From Lateolabrax maculatus (lineage: Eukaryota; Chordata; Actinopteri; Acropomatiformes; Lateolabracidae), in NCBI GenBank assembly GCA_031216445.1, contig CM062199.1, positions 2,366,501-2,430,500 of the forward strand: a DNA stretch of 64,000 nucleotides, in the 5' to 3' direction. Below are positions 12,900 to 25,200 of this stretch, in pieces (positions within the stretch are counted from its first letter, which is position 1; the number at the start of each line of letters is the position of its first letter). Made by a program: the position numbers and the translations under genes. The notes beneath the pieces are model-generated. The model was not told where the DNA came from. It saw nothing but the letters and a program-made list of their open reading frames with translations, and did no database searches.

Positions 12900-13750
12900 G
12901 TTCTGTGCATCACTCTTTTCCAACTAAATACATGTTTTATTCTTGAAATGCATTGATAAGAAAATGTTGCTGTGTCACATTTCAACATACAGCTTGGTGT
13001 AATAATGGATAATAAGCATAATAAGATGCTGATGCTGAAAAGACAATGATGCGATTATCGTTATCTGATAACTTCTGAAGTGAAATTGAATAGATTTTAC
13101 ACATTTATTCGTCCTTCTTTTGGCTGTGATATGTTTTGTGTGGTCTCCAGATAAAGCTTATTGATCCTCTGTGAAGAGCTGGAAAGTTTAACCTGAATGT
13201 AGCGCTGGAGGATCAAGACAAACACACTTGTCAGACTGTTTTCAATAAACTCAAATCTTCAGTCAGTCATATATGCTTTGATAATGTGGCATAAATGGTT
13301 TTCATGAATGTTTCATGAAATATTTCATTCAGACTGGATGCTGTCAGCAGTTTTGCAGGTAGTGCAGAGATGGTGGAGATAATTCTCCATGTGATTATCA
13401 GCATCAGTGTGAATGTGCTGAGACAGATAAATATATTCTCCAGACATCAACATGATGATGATGACAAGCGTATGACCATGCTTAAAATTAAATTATAATA
13501 ACAAAACTCAATAAATTGTTATAAAGCCCTATTAAAACATTTAATAGTTATTTATTTGATCTGTTCCAATACAATCAGTTTCTATTCGTAGTTTCTAATT
13601 ATTTTCTTTGTAAATGTTGCCATGCTGTTGTCAGTAGAACATGAGGGATAAACAAGACAAAAGCAACAATGAAATAAACGTGTACATAAATATAGATCAT
13701 GTCCTACAGTTTTGTTGGCTTCCAGTTTGTTTTGTGCATGTTTTATGCAG
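12900..13750. other. intergenic sequence before the promoter, nothing recognised
   Basis: AT-rich with several TGATGATGATG-like short repeats near 13452. No reading frame or repeat family could be supported. Confidence 0.5.
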
Positions 13751-14095
13751 TAATTTCTCAGCGGGCGAAACTAAAAGTTTCGTTTTTCAATAAACCCATA
13801 ATTTCTGTATTTGCAGTCGTTTTGTAAAACCGGGGCGCTCCGCTCCTGTTCACGGGTGGAGTTAGCCATCAGGGATGGGGCAAAAGGACCCTGAGGGCAG
13901 CGAGCAACTCCACACCCCGGGAGCAGACTTCCACACAAGAACCGGTCTCGGTCGCATCCGGTAAATTCTACCAAGCGGCGGCACATCCCGTTAATTAGAG
14001 CACCGACTCCGCCTGCGTGGCTGTCGGTCAGTTTCGGTGTACGCCGATTAACACTATAAACAAATCTTGTGTGACGTGTCACTACGCTGTGTGTA

Positions 14096-14108
14096 TGGGT
14101 AATGTAGT
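14096..14108 (-). promoter_or_regulatory. ACTACA-type (THAP11/ZNF143-like) motif, minus orientation
   Basis: The reverse complement reads ACTACATTACCCA, close to the ACTACAnnTCCCA core known from ZNF143/THAP11-bound housekeeping promoters. It pairs with a near-identical inverted copy 40 bases downstream. Confidence 0.55.
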
Positions 14109-14148
14109 CATTTCAGCTCCACTCTTTATCATCTGTTCGCCATAATAA

Positions 14149-14161
14149 ACTACATCACCCA
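14149..14161 (+). promoter_or_regulatory. ACTACA-type (THAP11/ZNF143-like) motif, plus orientation
   Basis: Reads ACTACATCACCCA. It differs from its inverted partner at one position and from the usual core in having A where T is typical before CCCA. Its place in the CpG island supports a promoter role. Confidence 0.55.
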
Positions 14162-14352
14162 CAGTTCCTAGCGTGCTCGCAGTTCCTGTTGTCATCTGCC
14201 GGTAGGCCACTCACACGCGACTGTCAGTTGGCTCTGCAGGGCGCTTCGGAAGGTACCGACTGAAATATAAAGTTTTACATTTTATAACAGACTTATAATC
14301 CGTCCAGACGCGTTTAATGGCGGCAGTTCTTCACGGCGCTGAAGCCAACGCG

Positions 14353-14363
14353 GGCGGGAAGTG
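14353..14363 (+). promoter_or_regulatory. E2F / ETS-type site
   Basis: GGCGGGAAGTG combines an E2F-like GGCGGGAA with an ETS-like GGAAGTG. Both are common near start sites of housekeeping genes. Occupancy is inferred from sequence only. Confidence 0.4.
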
Positions 14364-14584
14364 TCAGCCAGGCTCACAGGCTAACAGCGGCTAGCTGAAC
14401 AGACGCCTCCGTAACGTTAGTGAGCGTCTTTCATTACGTTAAAGTTTAAAGTTAGTAAAAGTGGCGTTATAAAATCGTTTGTACAATAATAAACCTTAAC
14501 TTTACATGTGACACGTCGGCTCTGGCATATGCCTCACTTTCCTGTCAGCAGAGATAACCATAGGTGGTTAAAAAACACCTGAGT

Positions 14585-14592
14585 TGACGTCA
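14585..14592 (+). promoter_or_regulatory. palindromic CRE (CREB/ATF site)
   Basis: A perfect TGACGTCA lies just downstream of the CpG island, in the likely first intron or 5'UTR. The octamer is rare by chance because CpG is depleted outside islands. Confidence 0.5.
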
Positions 14593-15003
14593 GCATAACT
14601 TTAGTAACGTAACTTTAATTTAACGTCACGTTATAACTAGAAGATAATTCCGGGTAATTCTTAATCGATAGTATCCAGTCTTTGATTCGGCGCACATCAT
14701 ATTCACCAAGCAGTCTGATATTTTTGACGTTTACTACAGCTAACTTCATCATCAACCACCAACAAAACGGCACTTCCTTGCAGATACAGCTATTACAGTC
14801 AAATATTAAACTGCTGTGGGCTTCATTGTTGTGCCGAATACACCAAAAGACCCTAAATATGTGTTACATGTGCTAATAATGTCTTATATTATGTGCGTGA
14901 TTGTTGTTCAGTAAGTTAACTTTAAACTGACATATTTTCTGTATGGAGTTCAGCGGGTGTTTGTGCATGTGCTGTACCATTGATGCATCTGTCTGTCTGT
15001 CAG

Positions 15004-15054
15004 TCACAGACATAAGCTGGAGCACCAGTGTATGGATGAGAGCACCAGAGAACA
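15004..15054 (+). other. ascc3: probable 5'UTR part of the first coding exon of ascc3
   Basis: The sequence before 15004 is a CTGTCTGTCTGTCAG tract, a plausible 3' splice site, and the CpG-rich promoter is about 600-900 bases upstream. This suggests a noncoding first exon spliced to this one. I could not choose its donor; AAG|GTACCG near 14252 and GTAACG near 14411 are candidates. Transcript data would settle it. Confidence 0.45.
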
Positions 15055-15144
15055 ATGTCTCCTCCAAGGCTCACAGGTGCACTGCGCTCCTTCTCCAACG
15101 TCAGCAAGAAGGAGGACTTCCCTGAACAGCTCTATGACCTGAAG
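15055..15144 (+). CDS. ascc3: ascc3 coding exon 1 (residues 1-30)
   Basis: Thirty codons starting at the ATG at 15055, which has A at -3. The start is chosen because [13 protein letters not shown] is the conserved ASCC3 N-terminus and follows the methionine directly. The exon ends in phase 0 at a donor AAG|GTGAGG. Its upstream part is probably 5'UTR: a pyrimidine run ending in CAG at 15001-15003 looks like an acceptor, so an earlier noncoding exon in the CpG island is likely. Two ATGs at 15032 and 15036 are out of frame and read into this exon. In the human protein this segment is part of the region that binds ASCC2. Confidence 0.95.
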
Positions 15145-18100
15145 GTGAGGCCAGCTAGTGGATGCTTGGACACAAAAGAAAGTTGAATTTTGCAAGTATA
15201 GCATGTAAAAAAAAAGGGAAACCAAAACAACAGATTAAGCAGTTTCAGCACTACAGTGGACGCCCACACCCTCTTGATGTGATGCTGAATATGTAATAAA
15301 GCTTTACAGGAGGAAATCAGTGAAGGAGCATAACACTGATATTTCATTCTCCATTATGCATCTTTATTCAAATATACATTTTGAGATTACTAATGTCATT
15401 ATGTTAGAAACATATGACATGTATTGTTTCACTACGCTTTGCTTTCCTGTTATTCACTTTGCTTGCCCCTTAACCTCAACACTGCAGTCAGTGGCCGATG
15501 TAAAGGTTTTTGAGGGATTTAAATTGATACAATACAGCGAAAATCTCAGTAGATCATCTCACCATATATTGTCATATCTACTTACCCTAAACTGTATGTA
15601 GCTTTTGAGAAACCATAAAAATAAAAAATAAAAAATTAAAAATCAGGAATGCTTGAGTCAAATCAGGGTGCTGAGTGCTCATCAATTCAGTATTGCACTT
15701 CTGTAAAGTTGAGGCACTCACAAGAGACGGATTAAAAGAAAAAGAACTTCAGAGAGGCTGAGACGTCCTGACTTTTAGGGTCGGGTTATGCCCTTATGCT
15801 TGAATGGTCACGCTCGACGACGGAGTGAAAAGTGACAGAAATTGTTGTGTAAGGAATGAAAAAAAGGGAGCTAGAGAGAGAAGTTCAAACCCTGGCTCCT
15901 TTTCCATTAATATCCAAAATGACACAAGTCAGATGAATCAAGTCAGCACATTTTCCCACACTAAATATTCTGCCAGAGCAAAAAATGTGACCTGCTGTGA
16001 CTCTCACTGGAGGGTTCTATCTTTGGCATCAACCCCAGCCGGTTGTTTTTCTTCCAACTCTGTGAGCAAGCAGGTAATGGGATTTAGCATGTTAGTTGTA
16101 TTACGGAAATATTTTATCTTTGATGACTCAGCTTGCATACTGTATGGTTCTTATCCAGCCCCGCTTTTTCCCTCCACATGTGAAAATCTAAAAGCTTTCA
16201 TTTTGGATGGATAAAATATCCAAAAACACAGATGTAGACTTTGCTTCAGACTCTGTATTTTAGAAATGACTGCACAAGCAAACATATTACATATTAATCA
16301 CATTCCCTGCTGTTGGCCATCAAAATATAGGCCTACCAGATAGACATTACCAGATTTTTTTGTCTTTTTTTTACAATTTCTACTACCCAACAAATTCCCT
16401 TAACATTGAGGCGAATGGTTTTAAGAGTATTTGGTGGACATCAACTGTTTCTGAGACAGACTTGACACAGTTTCCACTGCTTAACAATGGACAGTATCTG
16501 GGTGGGTTCTCCTCTATTTTCACTGGTTTGCTTTCATACGTTTGTGCCTGTGATTCAAATCCTATTTTTGGCTTTTGCCATTTTACAACCTTGCCAATCA
16601 TTATCCAATCTTTTTTAAAATTAAATTCTCCTGCCTTTTCACTCTGTGTCAGTGATGTGTTTTTTCGGATCAGTTGCCTCTTCCTGAGACTTGAAACGAA
16701 ATTGGGAGCGGTATTCAGTCGTTCACTTTTACCTGGCTCACCTCCAGTTAAATCCTCTAAGCAGGAAAGTGCTTCTCCAGGGAAAAGATGGCTGGAGTCA
16801 CTCTAAGATTATCTGTCGGCTTGTTCTAAAATGCTTAGGTTTTAGAAGACATGGAGATCCTGATTGTAATGTCTGGTGGTGCAGTGTTAATGCCTCTCCT
16901 GACCTCAGAGCCTGAACTGTCAGACCTCCTCAGATTTAATACCCTTCTGCCCTGATGAGGGAAGCTAATTAACGCAGACTTTTCTACAAAACTACTGAGG
17001 ATGCATATGTAACTACAATTAAAAAAAAAGTCATGCCAAATAAAGTCTATTAAAGGCTATTTAGTTGATAACATTTAGTGGTTCATTGAGATGTAAACAC
17101 AGAATCATAACTGCGATAATGCGTACTTAATGTCTGTCATTTGAAGTTACCTGATCTAAACCAATACATTAAACAAATCATATAAAATCCAGCATCTTTT
17201 ACATGGTGCCCAGAATGATTCAGTCCCATCTGAGTCTCTCTGGGTTTAGTTGCGATGAATCCTGCCCAAAATGACTGAACTTGCAGTGTCTAAAAATAAT
17301 CTAAAAATTCTTTAAGGGGTACTTCACCAATTTTACACATTAAGGTCTCTTAACTAGTCATGAGGAGAACTACTCAGCGTGTAAAAACAGCTGCATAATG
17401 TCTTGTGTAATTCTGAAGGGGCTTTGTTAAGTCTGAGAAAAAATAACCCTGTGATAACCCTGATGATCATCAGGGTTATTTCCTATTACAGTGTTTTAAC
17501 AGAAGATTTGAGCTTTTACCAGGCATAAAGGGTCTGATGAAAATATGCTATTGAGTGGCATTAAGGGAAATGTAGAGTCCTGTGTTTTTGAAGCTTGAAG
17601 CTTGGAGCTTGAATAATATGTAAAGTACAAGTTGAATATTTGCCAGCTGGCTAACACTGGCGCATTTACGGAAACGTTGATGTTCCTTGTTCTTATAAAT
17701 AAAGACATTAAATAAAATGAAAAAATGTAATTTCTAGTAAGTGGGATATACAACAAATAACCTCTGGTAAGGTTCCTCACTTTGATCAAAGTTATGTATT
17801 GGAATCACTTTGGGTTCAAGACATGCCACAGAAAGCAGCCAAAGTCTTGATTCATTTTACAGCAGATATATATATAAATATAATATAAATATAGTTGTGA
17901 TTAAGAGTACCACTGTTTATTGAAATGTTTCTTGTATTTCTCCCCGTGGCTCATGTTAGACCAAACGTCTGAAGAGACAGGAGCTGTTTGCCAGAGAGGG
18001 CTTGACGTGGCAGAAGATTGTTCATTTCTGCACCGAGCATCAGGACAAAGTTAAGCAGCAGGCTGCCAGTCAGGAACTGAAGAGCCTCCTTCTGGCAGCC

Positions 18101-19252
18101 AGACAGATTGGTAATTAACTCCTCAACCTCAAATCTATTGTAATTTCTTTCAATCTATTTTCATGTGTTTGTGTTACACTGAAAATACTGTTAAAAATAA
18201 CAGTATGCCAGGTTCTGTTTTTAGACTGATTGACTAAAAGTGATTATGATACAGTTACCAGCCACTAAAATTATTATTGTTTTTGTGCCTTTGATATAAA
18301 TATTTGAGAGTTTAATGGAAGAGCACTTTGTCTGGCTTTAATAAACAGTCACGTTAAAAGGACAGTTCACCCACATTACAATAAACATATTTCTTTACTT
18401 ACCTCTAGTGGCATGTTGTCATGATTATATGTGCTCACACATTTAAAAAAATCTGTAACAAGTACTTCCTTCCAAATAAATAGTCCCTATGAAACCTGTT
18501 CAGGGAGGTCTGTGTATTATCCAGAGTAACATGGACATTGTTTCTGGAAAGAGATTTAGCTGAAAGTTGTATTTAAATGCTGTGAGCAGCACATACTATG
18601 TTCACCTCCATTTTATTGGGGTGGCAGAAATCTCAGAGACAGATATCTGAAGACCTGGACAAATCAAACCAAAACTATCTGCATGACAACCACCTCTAAA
18701 CCACCACTACCACTAGCAATGAATGAGAAAGTATGTGTTTTTCTTATTGTAGGTGAACTGACCTTTTAACCCAAATACTTAAACTACTGTGGTGAAAACA
18801 AAGATGTATGTTTAAACTATTAACCAACCATCTTTCAGTGCAGGGCTTCTGGATCATCATTGACCTACAGCACTGAATTAATGGACAATACTGATACATT
18901 CGCCTTTGTTTCAGATACCTAATTTAGGTAATTGGGGTAAAAACTGCCTTATCTTCTCATGTTAAAATGCCCTCAGCTGTGTCTAGCGAGGTCACATTGT
19001 CCCTGGTCTCTCTACCATTACGCTAGTGAGTTAAAGTGATACGAATTATTCCTAATGGGAAAGTATGGTTATTAAAAAAAAAACACTTTCTTTAAAAGCT
19101 GGGAACTTTTAAAAGATCATCTTCATTGAAGGGGTTTTAATTATGTCGGATCCATATAGACACTTTTAACGTCCAGTAGGTCTCTGGCACTGACCCACTT
19201 TCTAATCCCAACCTTTGGCCAATGGGAGTGCCGTGAAGTTCCACTGAGTGTT

Positions 19253-19285
<33 letters not shown>

Positions 19286-22200
19286 ATATACATATATATA
19301 TATACACACCCGACATCTGATTACAACCAAAAATACTGGATAGAAAAAAAATATGTTTGGCTGATAACAAAGTAAACGATTAATTTATTGTGCTAAATTA
19401 ACTACACATTTCCTGTCCAAAAATGTTTTGATGCGTAATTAAAACAAATCTTGAGCCTCGCCACAGAAATATGTCTCACATCTGTACAAGAAGTCAGTGA
19501 ATTCATTTGAAAATGCTTCCACTGTGCTGTACTCTTCCAAGCTGCAGAGCACAGCTGTAGAAGAGGTGGAGGTCTGAACTATAGAAGGTCTACATAGTTC
19601 TTACAGTATAATGTGCTGGATTAAGAGTTTAAGGAATTTTAGACACAGTTGGTTTGGCTCCTTGAGAAGGCTTGTGTATGAATCCCAGTTCTGCTTGGAT
19701 TCCTTAGAGAACATTTTGACTTGTCATACAGTAGCAGGAAGTTGACAACATTAGTCACATCATAGCACAATGCCGGTGCCAAGTTTGATGTAGATCCCTG
19801 TGCCGTAATGGCTATTCTCAGTGTTTACTTTCGGTCAGACTCTGAGACAAGCGTTTGAAATGATTTATATAAAAACCATGTTTGTTTGGAAAGCTGTAGG
19901 AGGCTTGTGCAGCTTGCCCCAATATACTTTGTTTTGCACCTGTCCTCGTTTCCCAGAATCTCTGCAACAGAGGGGACGAATGCAAAGTTAGAGTGACTCA
20001 GAATGAATCACATATTATTGTTGGTGAAGTTAGGTTCCTACCACACATATTTAACCATGTGTGTAGGGGTGTTACACTCGTGACATTTTTCTTGACGATT
20101 AATTGTCACACAAATAATAGCAATTAACAATTTAATTGTATTTTTTGGTTAATTTTATGCCACAAAGCGGTGCTGTTGTGTTTGTCTTTGCAACTAGACC
20201 TCAACTGATGTTAATATCAGTGGCTTCTCGTCAAAATTATGCAGCCGTTGTCAATTAATCTTCATATAGTTCCCCCACGTGCATGCTCTGAAACAATGTT
20301 TCATGTCTTGAGCTGCTTCACATATATATTTATTTTGAATAGCTTGTTTTGTATTTGCATTCTACAAAATGTACATAAAAAGTGGACAGGACAGTTAATT
20401 AATGTAGAAGGACGCTTGATTTTATTTAAAAAAGTTAACATGCAACAGGAAAACCTAAAGCTTTCCAGCCAAGCATTTTATGTGAATTATTGGTCCAATT
20501 TCATTGCACACTGGATTTACACAGGCTGAATTTAGACAGCAAAGGGCTGTCTGTAAGGGGTGTCCAGCATAACTTTCCCCAGAGCTGTGAAACAATAAAC
20601 GCAATTAAAAGAGCGCTAGTCAAACCTCTAAAGATGGTAAAACGATGTGGGAAACCTGAGGGGAATATGGCATTAATGTTCATAATATCACCCTTCTCAA
20701 ATGCACAAAAGTAAAAAATATTCAATTGCTGTGTACAGTGCAATACCCATAATGTCTGTTGTGTTTGCAAGCAATCATAAGTTCCTGCTCTCATCAATAG
20801 GACATGTGACCAACTGGAATAAACAAAAAGCTGTTCGGAGGCAGGAGAATGCATAATTTTCTGCCATTAGAAATTCTAGTTTATAGTTTTAATGGACAAT
20901 TGAAGAGAGACGACAAGCAATACAGAGATAAATGTGTTTTTTTAAAATATCATCTCATCTGAAAATGCTCCCCCGTAAATGAAAATACTAGATTTACTCC
21001 AGAGATAGAAACAGGTGCTCGACAGCATGCTGTACATGCTGTTATCCTCCCTCTATGACTTTAAGTGTTAGCTGAACTTCACGAGCCGATTATGGAGCTC
21101 TCTCGTGAAAGCCTATGATGACTTTCATTGAGTTTGCTTTACTCTCCGTTCATGGCAGTATTTTTCTTCTCACTCGTCAGTCAAGAGTAAGCAGTATTTG
21201 TTGTTGTGATGCTCTCCAATGCTGTATGTGTTGAACCTGCCCTCAGCAAATGTGACTGGATCCAAATAAAAAGTTGCTCTTCAGCACACTCTGGAGAGGA
21301 TGAAAGCAGCCATTCTGCTCTGCTACGTGCAGCAACGAGTCTGATGCTTTTAGACCATTTTAATTGGTTTAAATCCTTTTCATCTGTTTCCTCTGCCTCT
21401 CCAACCTTCTTCAGTTTATTCCTTCTCTGTCCCTCTGACATTTTTTCCTCTAATTGGACAATTACTCCGTATTCCTTTTTGTTAAGTGCAGTTCTGGTTA
21501 AGCATGAATTGTTTGGAATATTATTTAAATGAGGTGCAAGGGCCTCAAACAGTGAGCTCTTGCTTTAGGCTTTACTGCTCAGAGGAACAGCTGCTGATTC
21601 TTCTCTGAAGCTATGAATAGTGCAAAGCTCAGATAAAATGGCCACACAAAACAGCACTGCTATCTACATGCCACTAATGATAATAGAAAAGGTGAAGATG
21701 ATTGTTGCAGCAGTGCTAATAATCCTCATCATTAAAATGATGATCAGTGAATCAGCTTTAATTGTCCCTCTTATTGGACTTTATTCTGTTTATATATTTT
21801 ATGCATTAGATAAGTATAGAATACTTATAATGTACAACAGTAATTAGATAATTTGTCTTTTACATTATCGACTAGTTTCAGAAGAAAAATGTTACACATT
21901 TTATCATAGTTCTTGTTTTCAAAGGTCACTTTTTATTTAGTGCTAGTCTCATTTTGGTCATGAAAAATAGGTTGTGAACAAATATTTAGTATCATAGTTT
22001 TCATTGATGAAATTAACACAATATTTCCTTCTGAAATGTAGTTGAGTAGAAGTTTAAAGTAACAAAAAGTGCAACTACTTGAAATTGTACTTAACTATAG
22101 TACTTGAGTAAATGTAAAGGTAAGAAAAAGCCACGTGGGTTTGCCTTGGGCTTCCACATCACTAAATCTGCCTCTGGCTGTTGGAATACTGCAATCATGA

Positions 22201-25200
22201 CATCAAAGTGTTTCTGTTGTGTTTTGTTTTACAGTGGGGACTGAACACGGTCAGGAGGCCATTGAAAGTGCTGGCGTCTTTCTGTTTGAGACTTTCCACA
22301 ACAAAGACCATGTGGGCACAGAGGAGACCCGGGCCATTAAACAGATGTTCGGTCCCTTTCCGTCATCTGCAGCTGAAGCCTCCTGTGCCTGTGTGGCTCG
22401 GCTGGTGGACCCACTCGGAGACTCCCGTGTTGAGGACTTTATCCACACCCAGAGCTCCCGTCACAATATCCAACGGGGCTCCGCTTTCGGACGCAACATC
22501 GCCTTTTCGTTTGACTGCTACACGCTGGACCCACTGGAGGACCTGCCCTGCTCCGGGTTCCAAGAGGAGAATGTGAGCCTAGACTTTATCAACTTCCTCA
22601 ACAACCAGCAGAGTGGGAGGAAGATCACCGGTGAGGAAGTCGCGTCCACCTCAGGAAGATCTTCCAGCTCTGGGGATGGCACCATTCTTAGAACAGAGGT
22701 GGAGAAGTATCTGAACGGAGGCAACATGGTGTCATCCAGCCCAGAGGAGCTGTGCACCTCCCTGTTTGAAATGCTGGCCTCCCACAAGAGCGATGATGAG
22801 CTGCAGAACGAGGTTTGTGTCACTACATTACATTTTGAATGTGATAAAATTTTCTTGTAAATCCTTTTACGCAGATCAAGCAAGCTAAAATCTGCTTAAT
22901 TTAATAATAATAATAATAATATAGTAGTTTAAATCAAACCCTGATACAGATTATTTCAGAATTTCCTTGGGGGGGATTCTCAACTGATGATAAGAGCCTG
23001 GTGAAGAACTTTAGAGATCGATTTGAACTTGAACTTAAAAATGAGTAGTCAACTCTCAGCACGGTATATCTGTGACATAAGGTTTGAGCTGTCCCAATGA
23101 TACATACATTTAATATAGTGAGGCTCGTATTGATTCTGTAACCTTGACCTTCAACAGCAGGCCTTTTGGGTTTGATCCAGATGCTGGATTTATCATGTCC
23201 TGGCTTTAAACCAAGTCCTTTTTGGCCTTTACCTCTAGACATTTTTAGACACTTCTAACTTTCTGCTTGCCGTTGACCTTCATTGGTAATAAAGATCCTT
23301 TTGAAATATTAGCAGCTCAACATATGTGTGTGTGTGTGTGTGGTGGGGGGGGGGGGTGGGGGCAGGTGCTCACTGTAGGCCTCTGTTGTGTCTCACCCTG
23401 CTGAAACCTCCTGCAGTTGTTCGCCATCCATTACATTTATGTATGAATCAGGAACATGCTCCATCATTCTGTCCCCCTGCATTTTCACCCACTTCCATTC
23501 TCCGCCTCTCTCATACTCAGAGGCTTTTATGTTGTCCATATAGCTCCTCTGCAGTATCTCACTCCCCCACTTTCTTACCTTTCTGTCAATTGCTTCCCCA
23601 CAGCAGCAGAATTGAACAACTTCGGCTGGATACAGTTGGTTCCAATGTTTCTCACGTAGTTGACATTTGGAAGCGAACTCTCCCACTGACACCTTTAGAT
23701 GTAGAATTCCCTGTATGTGTGTGTCGGTGTGTGTGTGCTAGAGAGAGAATGAGTGCACCCGCAGACCCTCCATGCATCTACCTCTGTGTGACTCCAAAGT
23801 CAACAGCAAGGTTTAAAGGCTCTGCACTCAGTGCCATTAAAGCTGATAATGGAGAGAACCTGCTTCTTATTATTTCTCGTCGCTGACCCTCGATTGCTGA
23901 CATTTCATGGTAGTCACTGAGCTCCGGGAGGGGGGATGGTAGCCTTTTTTTTATTAAACATATTTGTATATAGTAGCTGATTGGGAAGGCAGTTTCACAA
24001 TGCATGATGAGGTAGCCTCACGTTATTGATATTGACACCTGCAGTGACTTGTTAAACAAGCAGCTGTTCCGATTAGGATTCCTTTGGCTGGAAGAGGTAT
24101 CATGATCACATTTCTTCCATGTTCACTGCATCAAAAAATAATGATTTGTCATCCCCTACAGACAAGCAGCTTTTGCACATATACTATACTGGATGTATAC
24201 ATTATACGTATAGCGGAGTAGGGCGGTATAGTACATTTACTGGCCAGTAGATATTAGAATTTGTACTCTAGCTGTTAAATCGCTCTCCCTTTGTTTTACA
24301 CTGTGTTGTACAAACCAGAACATCATTGAAAAGGTGACATCGGGACCAATGTCATGATTTTTATATACGCGGCTTTGCAAAGGATTGTCCTGACTGCAGT
24401 GTAGTTACGTGACAGACACCGATGCAAAAAGTGGCACTAATATGGATTTTCTTTTAAATTTACATTTGATGTCTTTTAAACTTCAGTAATGTTAAATTAA
24501 CAGATGAGCCCTTCGCGCTGTAAAAGGTTGACAGCATGGAGCAAAAGGAGAGTACCCAGGGCCGGCACCAGACCAGCTGTTTGATCCCCTCCTGAATTAG
24601 AAGATGAGAAAGTGGGAAGGAACCGGGAGTAGAAAATCATTTCTGAGCTTTTTTTTTTTTCCTTCAAGAGAAAATCTAGCGATGTGCTACTAAGTGGAAA
24701 AATAGCTCACTACTGGAAATGTTACATGATTCTAAAAATACCAACGCTACCCAAAAGTTACTAAGAAATGTAATTAAAAGATGGAGGAGTACAGTAGGGG
24801 AGTACAGTGGAAACAGAAGCAGAACCTGTGACAGTGACTACACTTTAAGTTATGGGTTGTTAAGTCCCTGTAGTGGGAACAGCCTATTTGCTGTTTGGGA
24901 GGACACACAACTTTGTAACCAGCAGCTTGTACCTGGGGACTTGTAAAGGGGCACAGAAGTAGCCCATTATTAATAATAAATGTTCTGTTTGAAAAGGTTA
25001 TTCATATATATATTTATACCGTCAACATGAGATTCCACAATGGATGTTTTTAGCATCTCCCATTTTAACATACTGTGTTATTTATACATACATTTATGGC
25101 TAAATATTTATTTTCACAAACATTGGCCAAAGTCATATTCAAAGCCTTTGAATATGGTGCTGCTTAAAACAAATTTAAATTGCATTTTTCCCCACGTTGG

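Larger units (their letters stand above)
13840..14480 (+). promoter_or_regulatory. ascc3: CpG-rich ascc3 promoter region
   Basis: CpG dinucleotides are dense here and scarce on both sides. The island lies 0.6-1.2 kb before the ascc3 start codon, where a housekeeping promoter is expected. Visible sites include an inverted pair of ACTACA..CCCA motifs (14096-14108 and 14149-14161), GGCGGGAAGTG (14353-14363, E2F/ETS type) and a weak TATA-like stretch at 14263-14271. The transcription start cannot be placed by eye. Divergent transcription is possible, as the motif pair is symmetrical. Confidence 0.75.

Noticed and set aside
1..14000. grik2 or sim1 exons, expected near ascc3 by human synteny
   Set aside because: No frame on either strand resembles the glutamate receptor or the bHLH-PAS protein; they probably lie outside the window.
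13771..14082. 103-codon minus-strand frame in the CpG island
   Set aside because: It overlaps CpG-rich promoter DNA where stops are rare, has no recognisable domain and no clear donor; divergent transcription is possible but a protein is not supported.
22181..22576. 131-codon plus-strand frame overlapping exon 3
   Set aside because: Wrong-frame shadow of the true ascc3 exon, which has clear homology in another frame.
23326..23886. 186-codon plus-strand frame in intron 3
   Set aside because: Begins in a GT/poly-G tract and is low in conserved features; explained by pyrimidine-rich sequence lacking stops.
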